From contig WQSV01000004.1 of assembly GCA_009787685.1 (NCBI GenBank), positions 1-27,380 of the forward strand: a DNA stretch of 27,380 nucleotides, given 5' to 3'. The notes beneath the pieces were generated by a model, which searched no databases, had not been told where the DNA came from, and saw only the letters and a program-made list of their open reading frames with translations. A program made the position numbers and the translations under genes. Of the stretch, positions 8,046 to 15,812 are shown in pieces (the first letter of the stretch is position 1; every line of letters begins with the position of its first letter). The stretch comes from Bacillota bacterium (GTDB lineage: Bacteria > Bacillota > Clostridia > Christensenellales > Pumilibacteraceae).

Positions 8046-8639
8046 ATGAGTTTAACAAACATAGTAAAGACTGAATTAATTCGCTCGATTGCGAACTCTG
8101 CTCGTTCAAAAGAAAAGGCTTTTTTGAGTGCTACTTTTTTGTGGACAGGTTCAATTTCGATTTCGCATGGCTATCATCTTGAGTTCAAAGTTCATGAAGA
8201 GGAGATGGCGGACGATATTGTTAGAGCAATGGACAAGTTCGGGGTTGAAGCGAAAAAAATAATTCATCAAAATAAATTCGTTGTTTATGTCAAAGGGGCA
8301 GAAAAGGTGACGGACGCTCTTGCTGCACTTGGCGCTCCGAAAGCGGTTCTTTCTCTTCATGAAATAACTGTTTTGAAAAATGTTAGGGCGAAAGCGAATC
8401 GTCTTTCAAATTATGACGTTTCAAACATCAACAAAAGCCTAGTCTCGTCTCATGAGCAGATTGAAGCAATAAAAAAACTTCAAGAAAGAGGTGTTTTTGA
8501 CACTTTGGATGAAAAACTCAAAGAAGTAGCAGAAGCACGCGAAAAAAACCCAAGTGCAAGCTATGAAGAGCTTGCGGGCATGCTTGGAATTTCAAAAAGC
8601 GGACTAAGACACAGGTTGAATAAGATATTGAATAGTTGA
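8046..8639 (+). CDS. whiA: Shortened WhiA-family sporulation/division regulator
   Basis: WhiA is a DNA-binding protein made of a LAGLIDADG homing-endonuclease-like fold plus a helix-turn-helix. It influences cell division and chromosome segregation in Bacillota and sporulation in Actinobacteria. From ATG 8046 the protein has only 197 residues, against roughly 300 or more usually. It keeps the typical start (SLTNIVKTELIR), then moves straight to the second LAGLIDADG repeat (KAFLSATFLWTGSIS, HLEFKV, FVVYVKGAEKVTDALAALGA). VKNVRAKANRL-like sequence and the C-terminal HTH (YEELAGMLGISKSGLRHRLNK) follow. About 100 residues between the N-terminal tip and the second repeat are missing, yet the frame is intact. 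An earlier start at 7977 would be encoded by the PHP gene and repeat DNA and is rejected. No rapZ or yvcK lies next to it. Confidence 0.88.
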   Translation: MSLTNIVKTELIRSIANSARSKEKAFLSATFLWTGSISISHGYHLEFKVHEEEMADDIVRAMDKFGVEAKKIIHQNKFVVYVKGAEKVTDALAALGAPKAVLSLHEITVLKNVRAKANRLSNYDVSNINKSLVSSHEQIEAIKKLQERGVFDTLDEKLKEVAEAREKNPSASYEELAGMLGISKSGLRHRLNKILNS

Positions 8640-8654
8640 GGATAGAAAATAAAT

Positions 8655-8965
8655 TTGACAACCTTCGGTTGGTTTGTCTTAACGTGATTGCAATAACAAA
8701 AAAGTCTTAACAAAAGTAACAAAGACCCTTGACAAGGGTCTTCGACCCCTCTGTTGGAGAATTTCTTGTAAAAACAATTTCTCACAAAAGTATTGAAGAC
8801 ACTTGACATTACTTTTTGAGTCGAAATCTGTCATGTTTTACAAAAAACTGACTAATGAGAAATTTCTGTCGTTGACTCAAAATACTTGACATGGGTCTTC
8901 GACCCTCTTGTCGGAGAATTTCTTGTAAAAGTAATTTCTCACAAAAGTATCGAAGATACTTGACA
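8655..8965. repeat. Triloop hairpin array 2, upstream of the ABC-F gene
   Basis: Hairpins are visible as CAACC-TTC-GGTTG (8659-8671), GGGTC-TTC-GACCC (8736-8748 and 8893-8905) and AGTATC-GAA-GATACT (8946-8960). They are joined by GGAGAATTTCTTGTAAAA / AATTTCTCACAAAAGTAT spacers that are themselves imperfect inverted repeats. No gene is visible. The last hairpin ends about 35 nt before the ABC-F start codon, so it would lie in the leader of any transcript starting upstream. Confidence 0.85.
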
Positions 8966-8995
8966 ACATATATTCAATATCCAATAATTTTAAAA

Positions 8996-10468
8996 ATGTC
9001 TCTTATTAATATTCAAAAATTAACATTTGCCTATGAGGGCAGTTCTGATAAAATATTTGACAAAGTTTCGTTTTCAATCGACACCGATTGGAGACTTGGT
9101 TTTTGCGGACGCAATGGTCGGGGTAAGACCACTTTTTTGAAACTTTTGAAGGGTGATTTGGAATATAATGGGGTGATTTCTAAAAGCGTTAAGTTTGACT
9201 ATTTTCCAATGGAAGTGAAGAATGAGGACAATCTTGTTGTTGAAATATTGAATGAAGTTGCACCGAGCGCGGAAATTTGGCAAATTCAAAAAGAGTTTTC
9301 GCTCCTTAGTATTGATGAAGACATTTTGTGGAGACAATACTTAACTCTTAGTGGAGGAGAAAAAACAAAGATCCTACTCGCGGGACTTTTTTTGAATGAG
9401 AATAACTTTCTCTTGATTGATGAGCCGACAAATCATTTGGATATTGTTGGGAGAGAGATTTTGGCAAAGTATCTCAAAGGAAAAAAAGGGTTCATTTTGG
9501 TTTCCCATGATAGAGCGTTTTTGGACGAATGCGTTAGTCATATTCTTTCAATTAATAAGGAAAATATTGAGATAATTAGCGGAAATTTTTCAACATGGTT
9601 AAGAGAGAAAGAAAAGAGAGATGCGTTTGAGATGGCAGAAAACCGAAAGCTGGAGAGTGAAATAACGAGATTGAAAAAGGCAAGCGAGAGGACGGCAAGG
9701 TGGTCAGATAAAGTCGAGAGTTCAAAGTTTGGAAGTGGTCCAGTCGACAGAGGGTTTGTTGGAGCAAAGTCGGCGAGCATGATGAAGAGAAGCAAGGCGA
9801 TTGAAAAAAGACAAAACGACTCAATTGAAGAAAAGTCGAAACTATTAAAAAATATTGAACGTGCTGACTCAATAAAAATTGAAACCGAGAAATATTTTGC
9901 AGAAAGGTTGATTTCAATGGCGGATGTTGCAATAATATTTGGAGAAAAAAAAGTTTTGAAAGGGTTCAACATCTCTATTGAGAGAGGACAGAGAATTGCA
10001 TTAGAGGGTGTTAATGGAAGCGGAAAAAGCAGTGTTTTGAAACTAATCATGGGACAAAAAATTCCTCATTCGGGAAATGTCAATATTGGAAGTAGACTGA
10101 AAATTTCGTTCGTTCCGCAAGATGCTTCGCATTTAAAAGGCAATTTGAGGGACTATGCAAGAGAAGAGGGTGTCGATGAAACTCATTTTCGAATGCTCCT
10201 TCACAAGTTGGATTTTTCAGAAAATCAGTTCGAAAAAGATATGAAAGATTTTAGTGCTGGACAAAAAAAGAAAGTCCTCATCGCAAAAAGCCTTGCAGAA
10301 AAAGCACATCTCTATGTTTGGGATGAAGCATTAAATTATGTTGATATTCTCTCAAGAATTCAAATTGAGGAAATGCTCATTGAAAACAAACCAACAATGA
10401 TTTTCGTCGAACACGACAAAACCTTTTGCGAAAAGGTGGCGACAGAAATTGTGAAGATTAGCGGTTGA
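8996..10468 (+). CDS. ABC-F ATPase of the Lsa/antibiotic-resistance type
   Basis: This is a ribosome-associated ABC protein without membrane segments. From ATG 8996 it has 490 residues. NBD1 carries GRNGRGKTT (38-46), LSGGEKTK and LLIDEPTNHLD with switch LVSHDRAF. A charged linker with WSDKVESSKFG and GFVGAKSASMMKRSKAIEKR follows. NBD2 carries GVNGSGKSS, FSAGQKKK, VWDEALNYVD and VEHDKTF. The order and the linker wording closely resemble Lsa(A)-type proteins, which dislodge lincosamides, streptogramin A and pleuromutilins from the ribosome. Resistance here is an inference. The second Walker B reads DEAL rather than DEPL, but the catalytic Glu is kept. An upstream in-frame start at 8891 lies in repeat DNA and is rejected. 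Hairpin arrays flank the gene on both sides. Confidence 0.9.
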   Translation: MSLINIQKLTFAYEGSSDKIFDKVSFSIDTDWRLGFCGRNGRGKTTFLKLLKGDLEYNGVISKSVKFDYFPMEVKNEDNLVVEILNEVAPSAEIWQIQKEFSLLSIDEDILWRQYLTLSGGEKTKILLAGLFLNENNFLLIDEPTNHLDIVGREILAKYLKGKKGFILVSHDRAFLDECVSHILSINKENIEIISGNFSTWLREKEKRDAFEMAENRKLESEITRLKKASERTARWSDKVESSKFGSGPVDRGFVGAKSASMMKRSKAIEKRQNDSIEEKSKLLKNIERADSIKIETEKYFAERLISMADVAIIFGEKKVLKGFNISIERGQRIALEGVNGSGKSSVLKLIMGQKIPHSGNVNIGSRLKISFVPQDASHLKGNLRDYAREEGVDETHFRMLLHKLDFSENQFEKDMKDFSAGQKKKVLIAKSLAEKAHLYVWDEALNYVDILSRIQIEEMLIENKPTMIFVEHDKTFCEKVATEIVKISG

Positions 10469-10471
10469 TGA

Positions 10472-10770
10472 TTTGTCAACAGTTTTCAACTGTTCTGTCG
10501 GGTTCTGGCTTGTATTCGCGTTCAGCGTCAAGAGGGTCGAAGACCCTTGTCAACAGTCTTCGACTGCTTTGTCAGGTTCTGCTTGAACTAGCACTCTCCG
10601 TCAAGAGGATCAAAGACCCTTATCAAGTATCTTCGATACTTTTGTGGGAGATTGCTATTATTAGAGACATCTCCACAAAGGGGTCGAAGACTCTTGTCAA
10701 GTATCTTTGATACTTTTGTGAGAAATTACTTTTACAAGAAATTCTCCAACAGATGGGTCGAAGACCCTTG
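10472..10770. repeat. Triloop hairpin array 3, downstream of the ABC-F gene
   Basis: The array begins right after the ABC-F stop. It contains AACAGTT-TTC-AACTGTT (10478-10494), GGGTC-GAA-GACCC (10534-10546), CAGTC-TTC-GACTG (10554-10566) and AAGTATC-TTC-GATACTT (10625-10641), with further weaker copies. Spacers include TCTGTCGGGTTCTGGCTTG and GGGAGATTGCTATTATTAGA. Positions 10474-10533 match 26071-26130 of array 5 at 59 of 60 bases. Confidence 0.85.
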
Positions 10771-10789
10771 CCAAGAGTTTTCTACTCAA

Positions 10790-10830
10790 AAAAAGACTAT
10801 CGTCTTACTGATGATAGTCTTTTTGTTTTT
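10790..10830. terminator. Bidirectional intrinsic terminator
   Basis: AAAGACTATC (10792-10801) pairs with GATAGTCTTT (10813-10822) in a 10-bp stem. It has a run of A on the left and TTTTTGTTTTTG on the right. Either strand gives a stem followed by a U tract. It separates the plus-strand ABC-F unit from the convergent minus-strand secreted-protein locus that ends at 10853. Confidence 0.85.
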
Positions 10831-10852
10831 GTTGCTGTGTGTTAATGTGTTT

Positions 10853-12568
10853 TTAAGATCCCCCCCAAATATGCAACAACATAGTGTTTTCAATGAACCA
10901 TGAGTAGATTCTGTTTTGGTAGTCATATTTTCCGCCACAACATGAGCATCTGCCGATGTGCAACATTAGCATAAACGGACTTGTTTCTGCGTTCATTGGG
11001 ATGTCGATGAACCAAAAGTTTGTTCCTTCAACTTGGGTCATGTTTTGAGCTGGTGAGTTGAAGGAACCAGTTATTCGATAGTTGTGATAGTTCCATGCGT
11101 GCGCTCTTGGTTGGAGCCATAGTTTGGGGTTAGAGTTGTAGAAATACACTCGGGTTGTCGTGTGGATATCAAAAGACAAATGCAACAAACTAACGTGAGG
11201 CTGAACCGAAACTATAAACTTCTCGCTTCCGATTTGAATCCAATGTTGCCCTGTTCTTTTGACAGAACCATTTTCTCGGCAGTAAATAATGATATTGAAT
11301 CCACCGCCTTGCCAAATCATAACATCAACAAACCACCAATTGCTCCCCAAATTTCTTGTCATCGTTTGCTGAGGAGAGCCCCAACTTCCCAGCAAATAAT
11401 CATATGTTCCGAAAAGATTTCTTCTCCAAGCATGCGCTGCTGGATTTGTCCACCCATGCGAATTGTAGAAATGAACTCGGGTGTGATTTGGTGGCACTGG
11501 CGAACCAACAATCGGTCTGTCAATATTCGGCCAAAACACAACCGTTGCGTCCCCGCTCCAAAGTTCGTCCCATTCATATGTCCAGAATCCACCCGGGGCA
11601 TATTCTCTTCCCGAGATGAAGATGGTTTGGTTCGGGCTCCAGCCATAGAACGCGCCTGCTCCGATTCTTGTCACGGATTGTGGAATAATGATATTGCTCA
11701 AAGAAGTGTTGGCAAAGGCGAAATCGCCTATTGTTTCCAGTCTTCTGTCCATTATCATCAAATTGCTTGTGTCCGCAAAGTATATGCTTCTAATTCCAGA
11801 ATATTGAAACGCTCGATATCCTATCACCCACACTCTCTCATTGATTGTGATGCTTTCCAAACTGTAGGTTTGCGAAAACGCTCGTGACCCAATCCGTTCC
11901 ATTCTCTCTGAAATATTGTTGACTGCAACCAAATTCTTTGCTCTTTCAAACACAGAATCGCTCAAAAAAGACTTCCATGCTCCCGTGATAAAATTGACAA
12001 CTTGAACTCCAGAATTCGCAAACGCTGAAATGCCGATGTTTGTGACCGAACTCGGAATAGTGACCTCTTCAAGGTTCGTCGTGCCATAGAACGCAAAAGC
12101 TCCAATGAAATTCACAGTGTTTGGAATATATATTGCTCTCAACCTTGTCGCTCCTGCAAAAGCAAATGGCAGAATTTCAGTCGTTTCATGCGGAACAAAG
12201 ACTCTCTCAACAAACCTCAAGAAACCTGTCGAATCCAGCTGAGGGTTGAAATGCCATGTTATCAAGAGATTCGAGTTGGCTCTAAAAAATGCGCTTTCGG
12301 ATATATAGTGGATATTGGAAGAAATAGTCAGATTTTCAAGTCCAGAATTGCAAAATGCATTTTCTCCAATTTCCGTTACAGAGTCGGGAATATAGATACT
12401 TCTTAGTCTTGTCGTCCCTTGAAAAGCACCGCTTGGCACGCTCATTAGCCCATCCGGCAAAACAACGCCCGTCACCCTTTCGTGAAGTCCAAACAAGTTC
12501 AAATGACTATTCAAATGCAACACAATCTCAATGTCAGCTCGCATCCCACCGAAAGCATCACCATTCAC
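10853..12568 (-). CDS. BspA-like LRR segment plus two starch-binding-like modules (3' part of a split gene)
   Basis: The 571 residues open with BspA/Treponema-type leucine-rich repeats (units such as LRSIYIPDSVTEIGENAF; about ten SAF/GAF-type repeat ends up to near 330). Two copies of a module starting TRVHFYNSHGW and TRVYFYNSNPKLW follow. Each continues with HAW, GS(W/F), SPxQxMT, a W-F-xDI/V strand and a final strand pair. This layout resembles CBM25/26-type starch-binding modules, so glycan binding at the cell surface is inferred. The listed start (GTG 12568) is not a true one. The upstream frame ending at 12574 stops in the middle of an LRR unit, and a -1 shift restores the consensus (VTIPSS joined to VVSVNGDAFGG). 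This is the C-terminal part of a gene that begins at 14110. Confidence 0.8.
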   Translation of the reverse strand: MNGDAFGGMRADIEIVLHLNSHLNLFGLHERVTGVVLPDGLMSVPSGAFQGTTRLRSIYIPDSVTEIGENAFCNSGLENLTISSNIHYISESAFFRANSNLLITWHFNPQLDSTGFLRFVERVFVPHETTEILPFAFAGATRLRAIYIPNTVNFIGAFAFYGTTNLEEVTIPSSVTNIGISAFANSGVQVVNFITGAWKSFLSDSVFERAKNLVAVNNISERMERIGSRAFSQTYSLESITINERVWVIGYRAFQYSGIRSIYFADTSNLMIMDRRLETIGDFAFANTSLSNIIIPQSVTRIGAGAFYGWSPNQTIFISGREYAPGGFWTYEWDELWSGDATVVFWPNIDRPIVGSPVPPNHTRVHFYNSHGWTNPAAHAWRRNLFGTYDYLLGSWGSPQQTMTRNLGSNWWFVDVMIWQGGGFNIIIYCRENGSVKRTGQHWIQIGSEKFIVSVQPHVSLLHLSFDIHTTTRVYFYNSNPKLWLQPRAHAWNYHNYRITGSFNSPAQNMTQVEGTNFWFIDIPMNAETSPFMLMLHIGRCSCCGGKYDYQNRIYSWFIENTMLLHIWGGS

Positions 12569-12573
12569 GCTTA

Positions 12574-13230
12574 CTACGATGACGGAATCGTTACTTGGCG
12601 AATCCCCTCACGATTGCGAAACTCTCGCGGAATAGTCGTCACGCCATATGGAATCTCAATATTTCCAGAAACAAAATTTGGAATGTGTCGAAACGAAAAA
12701 TTGCCATCTGCCATTCGATTGTAGAGAATACCATTCCGAGAATAAAACGCGACATGATTCTCCGGAACATAAATACCCTCAAGCCAATTCATGCCATACC
12801 CCCACGCAAAATCTAAAACTCCATGAGGGATGAAAATGGAACGAACAGGACTTCCATGAAAAGCATGAGAACCAATGTGCTGAAGCTGACTATTCGTTCC
12901 AATATGAACCGTTTGAAGAGAACTTGCCCACCCAAATGCCCAATCCCCAATGTGCGTGATAGTGGAGGGAATATGCACATTCATAACTCCAGAGTTCGCA
13001 AATGCAGAATTTCCTATGGTTTGCAAGCCTTCTGGTAAATTTATGCTTGTCAAATGAGGTTGATTTGCAAAGGCAGAGCTGCCGATTCGTGTTAAATTTC
13101 TTCCGTTAATTATTGAAGGAATAGTGAGATTGCCTGATAGTAACGATGCAGATGAGGCAAAGCCGGTAAGTTCTATGTAAGTTAGTTCCGATGTTGTTAA
13201 ATTGTCCATAACGGAGTATTTGAATACCAT
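12574..13230 (-). CDS. BspA-like leucine-rich-repeat segment (middle part of a split gene)
   Basis: The 218 residues consist of LRR_5/BspA repeats, including NLTRIGSSAFANQPHLTSI, LPEGLQTIGNSAFANSG and STITHIGDWAFGWASSL. The first residues (FKYSVMDNLTTSELTYIEL) are the usual strand that begins such LRR domains. This start lies inside the end of the protease frame, offset by +1, so the protease and LRR were most likely one polypeptide. The frame ends in tandem TAG TAA inside a repeat unit. Both ends are therefore frameshift points rather than natural gene ends. LRR domains of this kind are found on secreted proteins of gut and oral bacteria and in trichomonads. Confidence 0.75.
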   Translation of the reverse strand: MVFKYSVMDNLTTSELTYIELTGFASSASLLSGNLTIPSIINGRNLTRIGSSAFANQPHLTSINLPEGLQTIGNSAFANSGVMNVHIPSTITHIGDWAFGWASSLQTVHIGTNSQLQHIGSHAFHGSPVRSIFIPHGVLDFAWGYGMNWLEGIYVPENHVAFYSRNGILYNRMADGNFSFRHIPNFVSGNIEIPYGVTTIPREFRNREGIRQVTIPSS

Positions 13231-14110
13231 GATAGTTGTCGTTTGTGATAGGAGTTATATTTAGATTTTCCATTATCTTTGTAATTCGAACAACCCATGT
13301 AGCATCGGTAGTAGGGCTACCGCCAATTATCATGCCTACAAGATAATAAAATCCATTTTCAACAATAAAGACTGGCCCGCCGCTATCTCCCGGAGACCCA
13401 TAACTTTGTAACAGAATTGTATTATAATACATCATAGTCCCACTACATCCCCAAAAAATACTCCCAGTTTGAACTGCATCATGATGGGGATGTGCAATTA
13501 TTCCATAAGTAATGCCTGTTGTTAGTCCTATTTTCATTGTTGGCAAGCCTTCATTATAAGCTCGCACTATCAATTCCTCAGTCCCCAATCTAATATTAGT
13601 AAAAGTGGTGTTTCCATATCTAACATTGGGTGTGACATTCCAATTATCTTGATATCTAAAAGGAACAAAGGCAGAGTCTGTAGTCATATCTCGATGTGCC
13701 GAAGTGCTTCTCCCTATAAATATGTTGCTATAATCTTGACGAGCATACGCTCTAAAATAGTCTTGCAACACATGCCTTGCGGTCAAAACACCCATCTCTC
13801 TTGTTTCATTGCACATTGCATTTATTGTTATTGTGCCACTATCTACAACAAAACCAAAAAAATTTCGGCGCCGAACCAAATCTCCGCCAAAGACCGTCCG
13901 CCTTGAGGACATTGTTTGGACAAAATTATGTTCCTCGTTAATATAATCAATTTCCACAATGTAGCAACTGGATAAATAACTCTTTTCATTTTCGCAAGAC
14001 ATCGCCAAGGTATGTCTCGTAGTAGTAGTTAGAGCAAAAAATGCGCCTACAACAATAATTAGCATTGCGATTAATGTTGACACCATAACTTTAGTTTTCA
14101 TTTGTTTCAT
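13106..14110 (-). CDS. Secreted trypsin-like (S1) serine protease, N-terminal part of a split protease-LRR gene
   Basis: The 334 residues start with a basic tip and a hydrophobic signal (STLIAMLIIVVGAFFAL). An S1-family protease fold with a full catalytic triad follows: His in GVLTARHVL (near 109), Asp in DSAFVPF (near 145) and Ser in GSPGDSGGPVF (near 239). DSAF and the spacing resemble bacterial alpha-lytic or glutamyl endopeptidase types. After WVVRITKIMENLNITPI the frame continues about 60 residues that look unrelated to any protease. Reading one base on instead gives the LRR segment starting near 13230, so a frameshift near there is likely. The start codon overlaps the end of the upstream membrane-protein gene by 20 bp, indicating translational coupling. 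Confidence 0.85.
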   Translation of the reverse strand: MKQMKTKVMVSTLIAMLIIVVGAFFALTTTTRHTLAMSCENEKSYLSSCYIVEIDYINEEHNFVQTMSSRRTVFGGDLVRRRNFFGFVVDSGTITINAMCNETREMGVLTARHVLQDYFRAYARQDYSNIFIGRSTSAHRDMTTDSAFVPFRYQDNWNVTPNVRYGNTTFTNIRLGTEELIVRAYNEGLPTMKIGLTTGITYGIIAHPHHDAVQTGSIFWGCSGTMMYYNTILLQSYGSPGDSGGPVFIVENGFYYLVGMIIGGSPTTDATWVVRITKIMENLNITPITNDNYHGIQILRYGQFNNIGTNLHRTYRLCLICIVTIRQSHYSFNN

Positions 14111-14540
14111 TATTATTTGAATCTCCTTTTTTTAAAAAATTTTGTTTGTTTGATTTTTTGTGACTTTTAATGATAAAAAGAATAATTATTGTCGCATAAA
14201 CAAGGATACTCGGCACCAAAAAAGAGAGCCAATTAAAAGGCCAAAAAAGATTTGACAAAATTATTCCCATTCCTATTTTTGAAATAATTATTAGCAGGAT
14301 TAAAACTAATATAACAATAATAGTCCATTTGTAGTTTTTCATAAAATCAACTACTGCTAAAAAAATAATAATAACACTACAAAAAATTATTACTATCCCT
14401 AATGCATTTAGCAAAAAACTTATAAATGGTGTTGTTGCCAACATTCTAAAATTCAAAAAAAACAGCCATATTAATGAAAAAACACTACTCAAGCAAGATA
14501 ATATCAATGTTGCTAAATTAATTTTCTTCATAGTTTTCAT
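14091..14540 (-). CDS. Small integral membrane protein, unknown function
   Basis: I do not recognise a family. The 149 residues contain four hydrophobic segments (near 10-28, 40-64, 70-92 and 100-126) and end in a polar Lys/Asn-rich tail (KSHKKSNKQN to NNNETNEN). It has its own promoter-like module (14571-14599) and a strong AAGGAGGG ribosome binding site 10 nt upstream. Its last codons overlap the start of the S1 protease gene, so the two are probably co-translated and may act together in export, maturation or immunity. This last point is inference only. Confidence 0.75.
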   Translation of the reverse strand: MKTMKKINLATLILSCLSSVFSLIWLFFLNFRMLATTPFISFLLNALGIVIIFCSVIIIFLAVVDFMKNYKWTIIVILVLILLIIISKIGMGIILSNLFWPFNWLSFLVPSILVYATIIILFIIKSHKKSNKQNFLKKGDSNNNETNEN

Positions 14541-14570
14541 TTTATTTTAACCCTCCTTAAGGTTGGTATT

Positions 14571-14599
14571 ATCATACCATAATTTTGTTTTATTGTCTA
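14571..14599 (-). promoter_or_regulatory. Promoter module copy A, before the small membrane protein
   Basis: On the minus strand TAGACA (14599-14594), a 17-nt spacer and TATGAT (14576-14571) with an extended TGG element just before it form a good sigma-A promoter. The module is nearly identical to the one at 15740-15768. Its -35 box lies in the last codons of the truncated protease upstream. Confidence 0.6.
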
Positions 14600-15174
14600 C
14601 TTATAGTTCCCATTGAAATTCCAGTTGTTATGCCGATTCTTTTAACAGGCAATCCTTCAATAATTAGGCTTTCCACTCCCATACTAATGTTTCCAAAAAA
14701 ATTTCCACCATACCTTGCAAAAGGAGTCGGTGCCCAATTGTTTTGATTTTCAAATGGAATAAAAGCCGCATCATAATCAGGGCAACTTCTTCTAGCAGAG
14801 CCGATTGTTCTTCCAAAAGCACCCGCTCCGCCTCGATATATTGTGCGATTCTCAACATTATGTTCATTTGTTAAGATGCCAAAATCCCCAGTATAATTAC
14901 ATACTACATTTATCCCAATAGTAAACCAGTCTAGATCCGCGCGACTCGCTCTCTCGCCTCCACGAATAATATGACCAGAGAACATTGGTTCAATTCCATC
15001 ATAGTGTTCTACTATAAAAAAATTTTCTTTTTCTTCAATAGAGTAATATTCTTCCATCGCAAAAGCTTGCTGTATATTAGTTCTCGAAACTAACAAAAAT
15101 ATCATGACAAGCGAAACTAACAACACTAAAAGTGTGATAATTATAATTTTGTTTTTCTTTTTTGTATTTTGCAT
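14590..15174 (-). pseudogene. Truncated S1 protease paralogue lacking the catalytic serine part
   Basis: The 194 residues parallel the protease at 13106-14110: signal segment, GILTNEHNV with the catalytic His, DAAFIPF with the catalytic Asp, and EGLPVKRIGITTGISMGTI. They then stop at SRQ, just before the region that would carry GDSGG. The stop falls inside the promoter module of the next gene, so the 3' half was probably lost by a recombination or deletion ending there. The product could still be secreted but cannot be an active protease. It is preceded by an AAGGAGAAAA-type ribosome binding site and lies downstream of a lipoprotein gene. Confidence 0.8.
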
Positions 15175-15185
15175 ATTTTTTCTCC

Positions 15186-15707
15186 TTAAATAATAGTTAT
15201 TTCAACTACATTATTACTTTTTATGAAAATAGAATCCCCCGACTCTCTGCCTACGCTAAATCGAGCAACTGCCCCCGCAAAGCGAGTTATATAATAAGAA
15301 TCCTCCATTTCTAAAACTATAATTTCATGCTTTCTTTTTACACTGATACTTTCTCCATCCCTCAACCTTACTCGCCTTGTTCCTGAATGCATATCAGATA
15401 ATAAACCTCCTCTATACTCTTCTAAAAAAGTTAACCCAGAAACAATAGACCCCTCAAATCTATTTCTTCCATCTCTAGGTATTCCATTCGATAAAACAAC
15501 AGGTAAAGTTTGCCCACTCTTATTTGTGAGAATTGCGGTAATTTCAACAACATCGCCCACAGATGCAGTATCCTTATTTAATGTTACTTCCAACAGAAAG
15601 TCACCGTCTTGAAACACGTAGTCTTGCCAATTGCTACAGCCAACAAATAGAATTAGTCCAGTAATGGCTATTACTATAATTATAGCACTTAATATCTTTT
15701 TCTTCAT
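15186..15707 (-). CDS. Lipoprotein with an Ig-like/BsuPI-like domain
   Basis: The 173 residues have a signal peptide ending in a lipobox (ILFVGC, Cys24), so it is probably anchored outside the membrane. One beta-rich domain follows, with FLLEVTLNKDTASVGDVVEITAIL as strand/turn/strand (quoted in two parts: FLLEVTLNKDTASVGD, then VVEITAIL), then NKSGQTLPV, and a final strand VVEITII. Related lipoproteins lie at 16294, 15813 and 17026. The pattern of charged VGD turn followed by a T-A-x-x-x-N-x-SG strand pair resembles BsuPI-type proteinase inhibitor and Ig-like folds. This is a weak, pattern-based comparison. Its ATG overlaps the stop of a 39-codon upstream frame (ATGA), suggesting coupled translation. 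Confidence 0.75.
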   Translation of the reverse strand: MKKKILSAIIIVIAITGLILFVGCSNWQDYVFQDGDFLLEVTLNKDTASVGDVVEITAILTNKSGQTLPVVLSNGIPRDGRNRFEGSIVSGLTFLEEYRGGLLSDMHSGTRRVRLRDGESISVKRKHEIIVLEMEDSYYITRFAGAVARFSVGRESGDSIFIKSNNVVEITII

Positions 15708-15725
15708 TTTTCTTTAAGCCTCCTA

Positions 15726-15755
15726 AAAATTATGGTATTATCATACCATAATTTT
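15726..15755. repeat. Perfect 12-bp palindrome around a -10 box
   Basis: AAAATTATGGTA (15726-15737) and TACCATAATTTT (15744-15755) are perfect inverse repeats separated by 6 nt. The -10 hexamer of the promoter module straddles the loop and right arm. It could be an operator for a dimeric regulator. In the copy near 14571 only one arm is kept. Confidence 0.7.
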
Positions 15756-15768
15756 GTTTTATTGTATA
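15740..15768 (-). promoter_or_regulatory. Promoter module copy B, before the lipoprotein at 15186-15707
   Basis: On the minus strand TATACA (15768-15763), a 17-nt spacer and TATGAT (15745-15740) preceded by TGG match an extended -10 promoter. An AGGAGG-type ribosome binding site and the lipoprotein ATG follow about 35 nt downstream. Confidence 0.6.
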
Positions 15769-15812
15769 CTTTGCTTGGTAGGGTGATTGTAGACAAAGTT
15801 GACACCATAACT

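Noticed and set aside
8891..8995. Upstream extension of the ABC-F gene
   Set aside because: The extra 35 codons lie in hairpin repeat DNA, while homologues start at MSLINIQKLTF-like sequence at 8996.
9538..10050. Minus-strand frame of 170 codons inside the ABC-F gene
   Set aside because: Antisense shadow of the ATPase; low-complexity Ser/Phe/Leu composition with no domain.
11162..11887. Plus-strand frame of 241 codons opposite the LRR/starch-binding-like gene
   Set aside because: The minus strand carries convincing repeat domains. The plus frame has no ribosome binding site or domain.
13106..13260. Programmed ribosomal frameshift joining protease and LRR
   Set aside because: No slippery heptamer is visible at either break, and two shifts in opposite directions would be needed. 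Mutation or sequence error is simpler.
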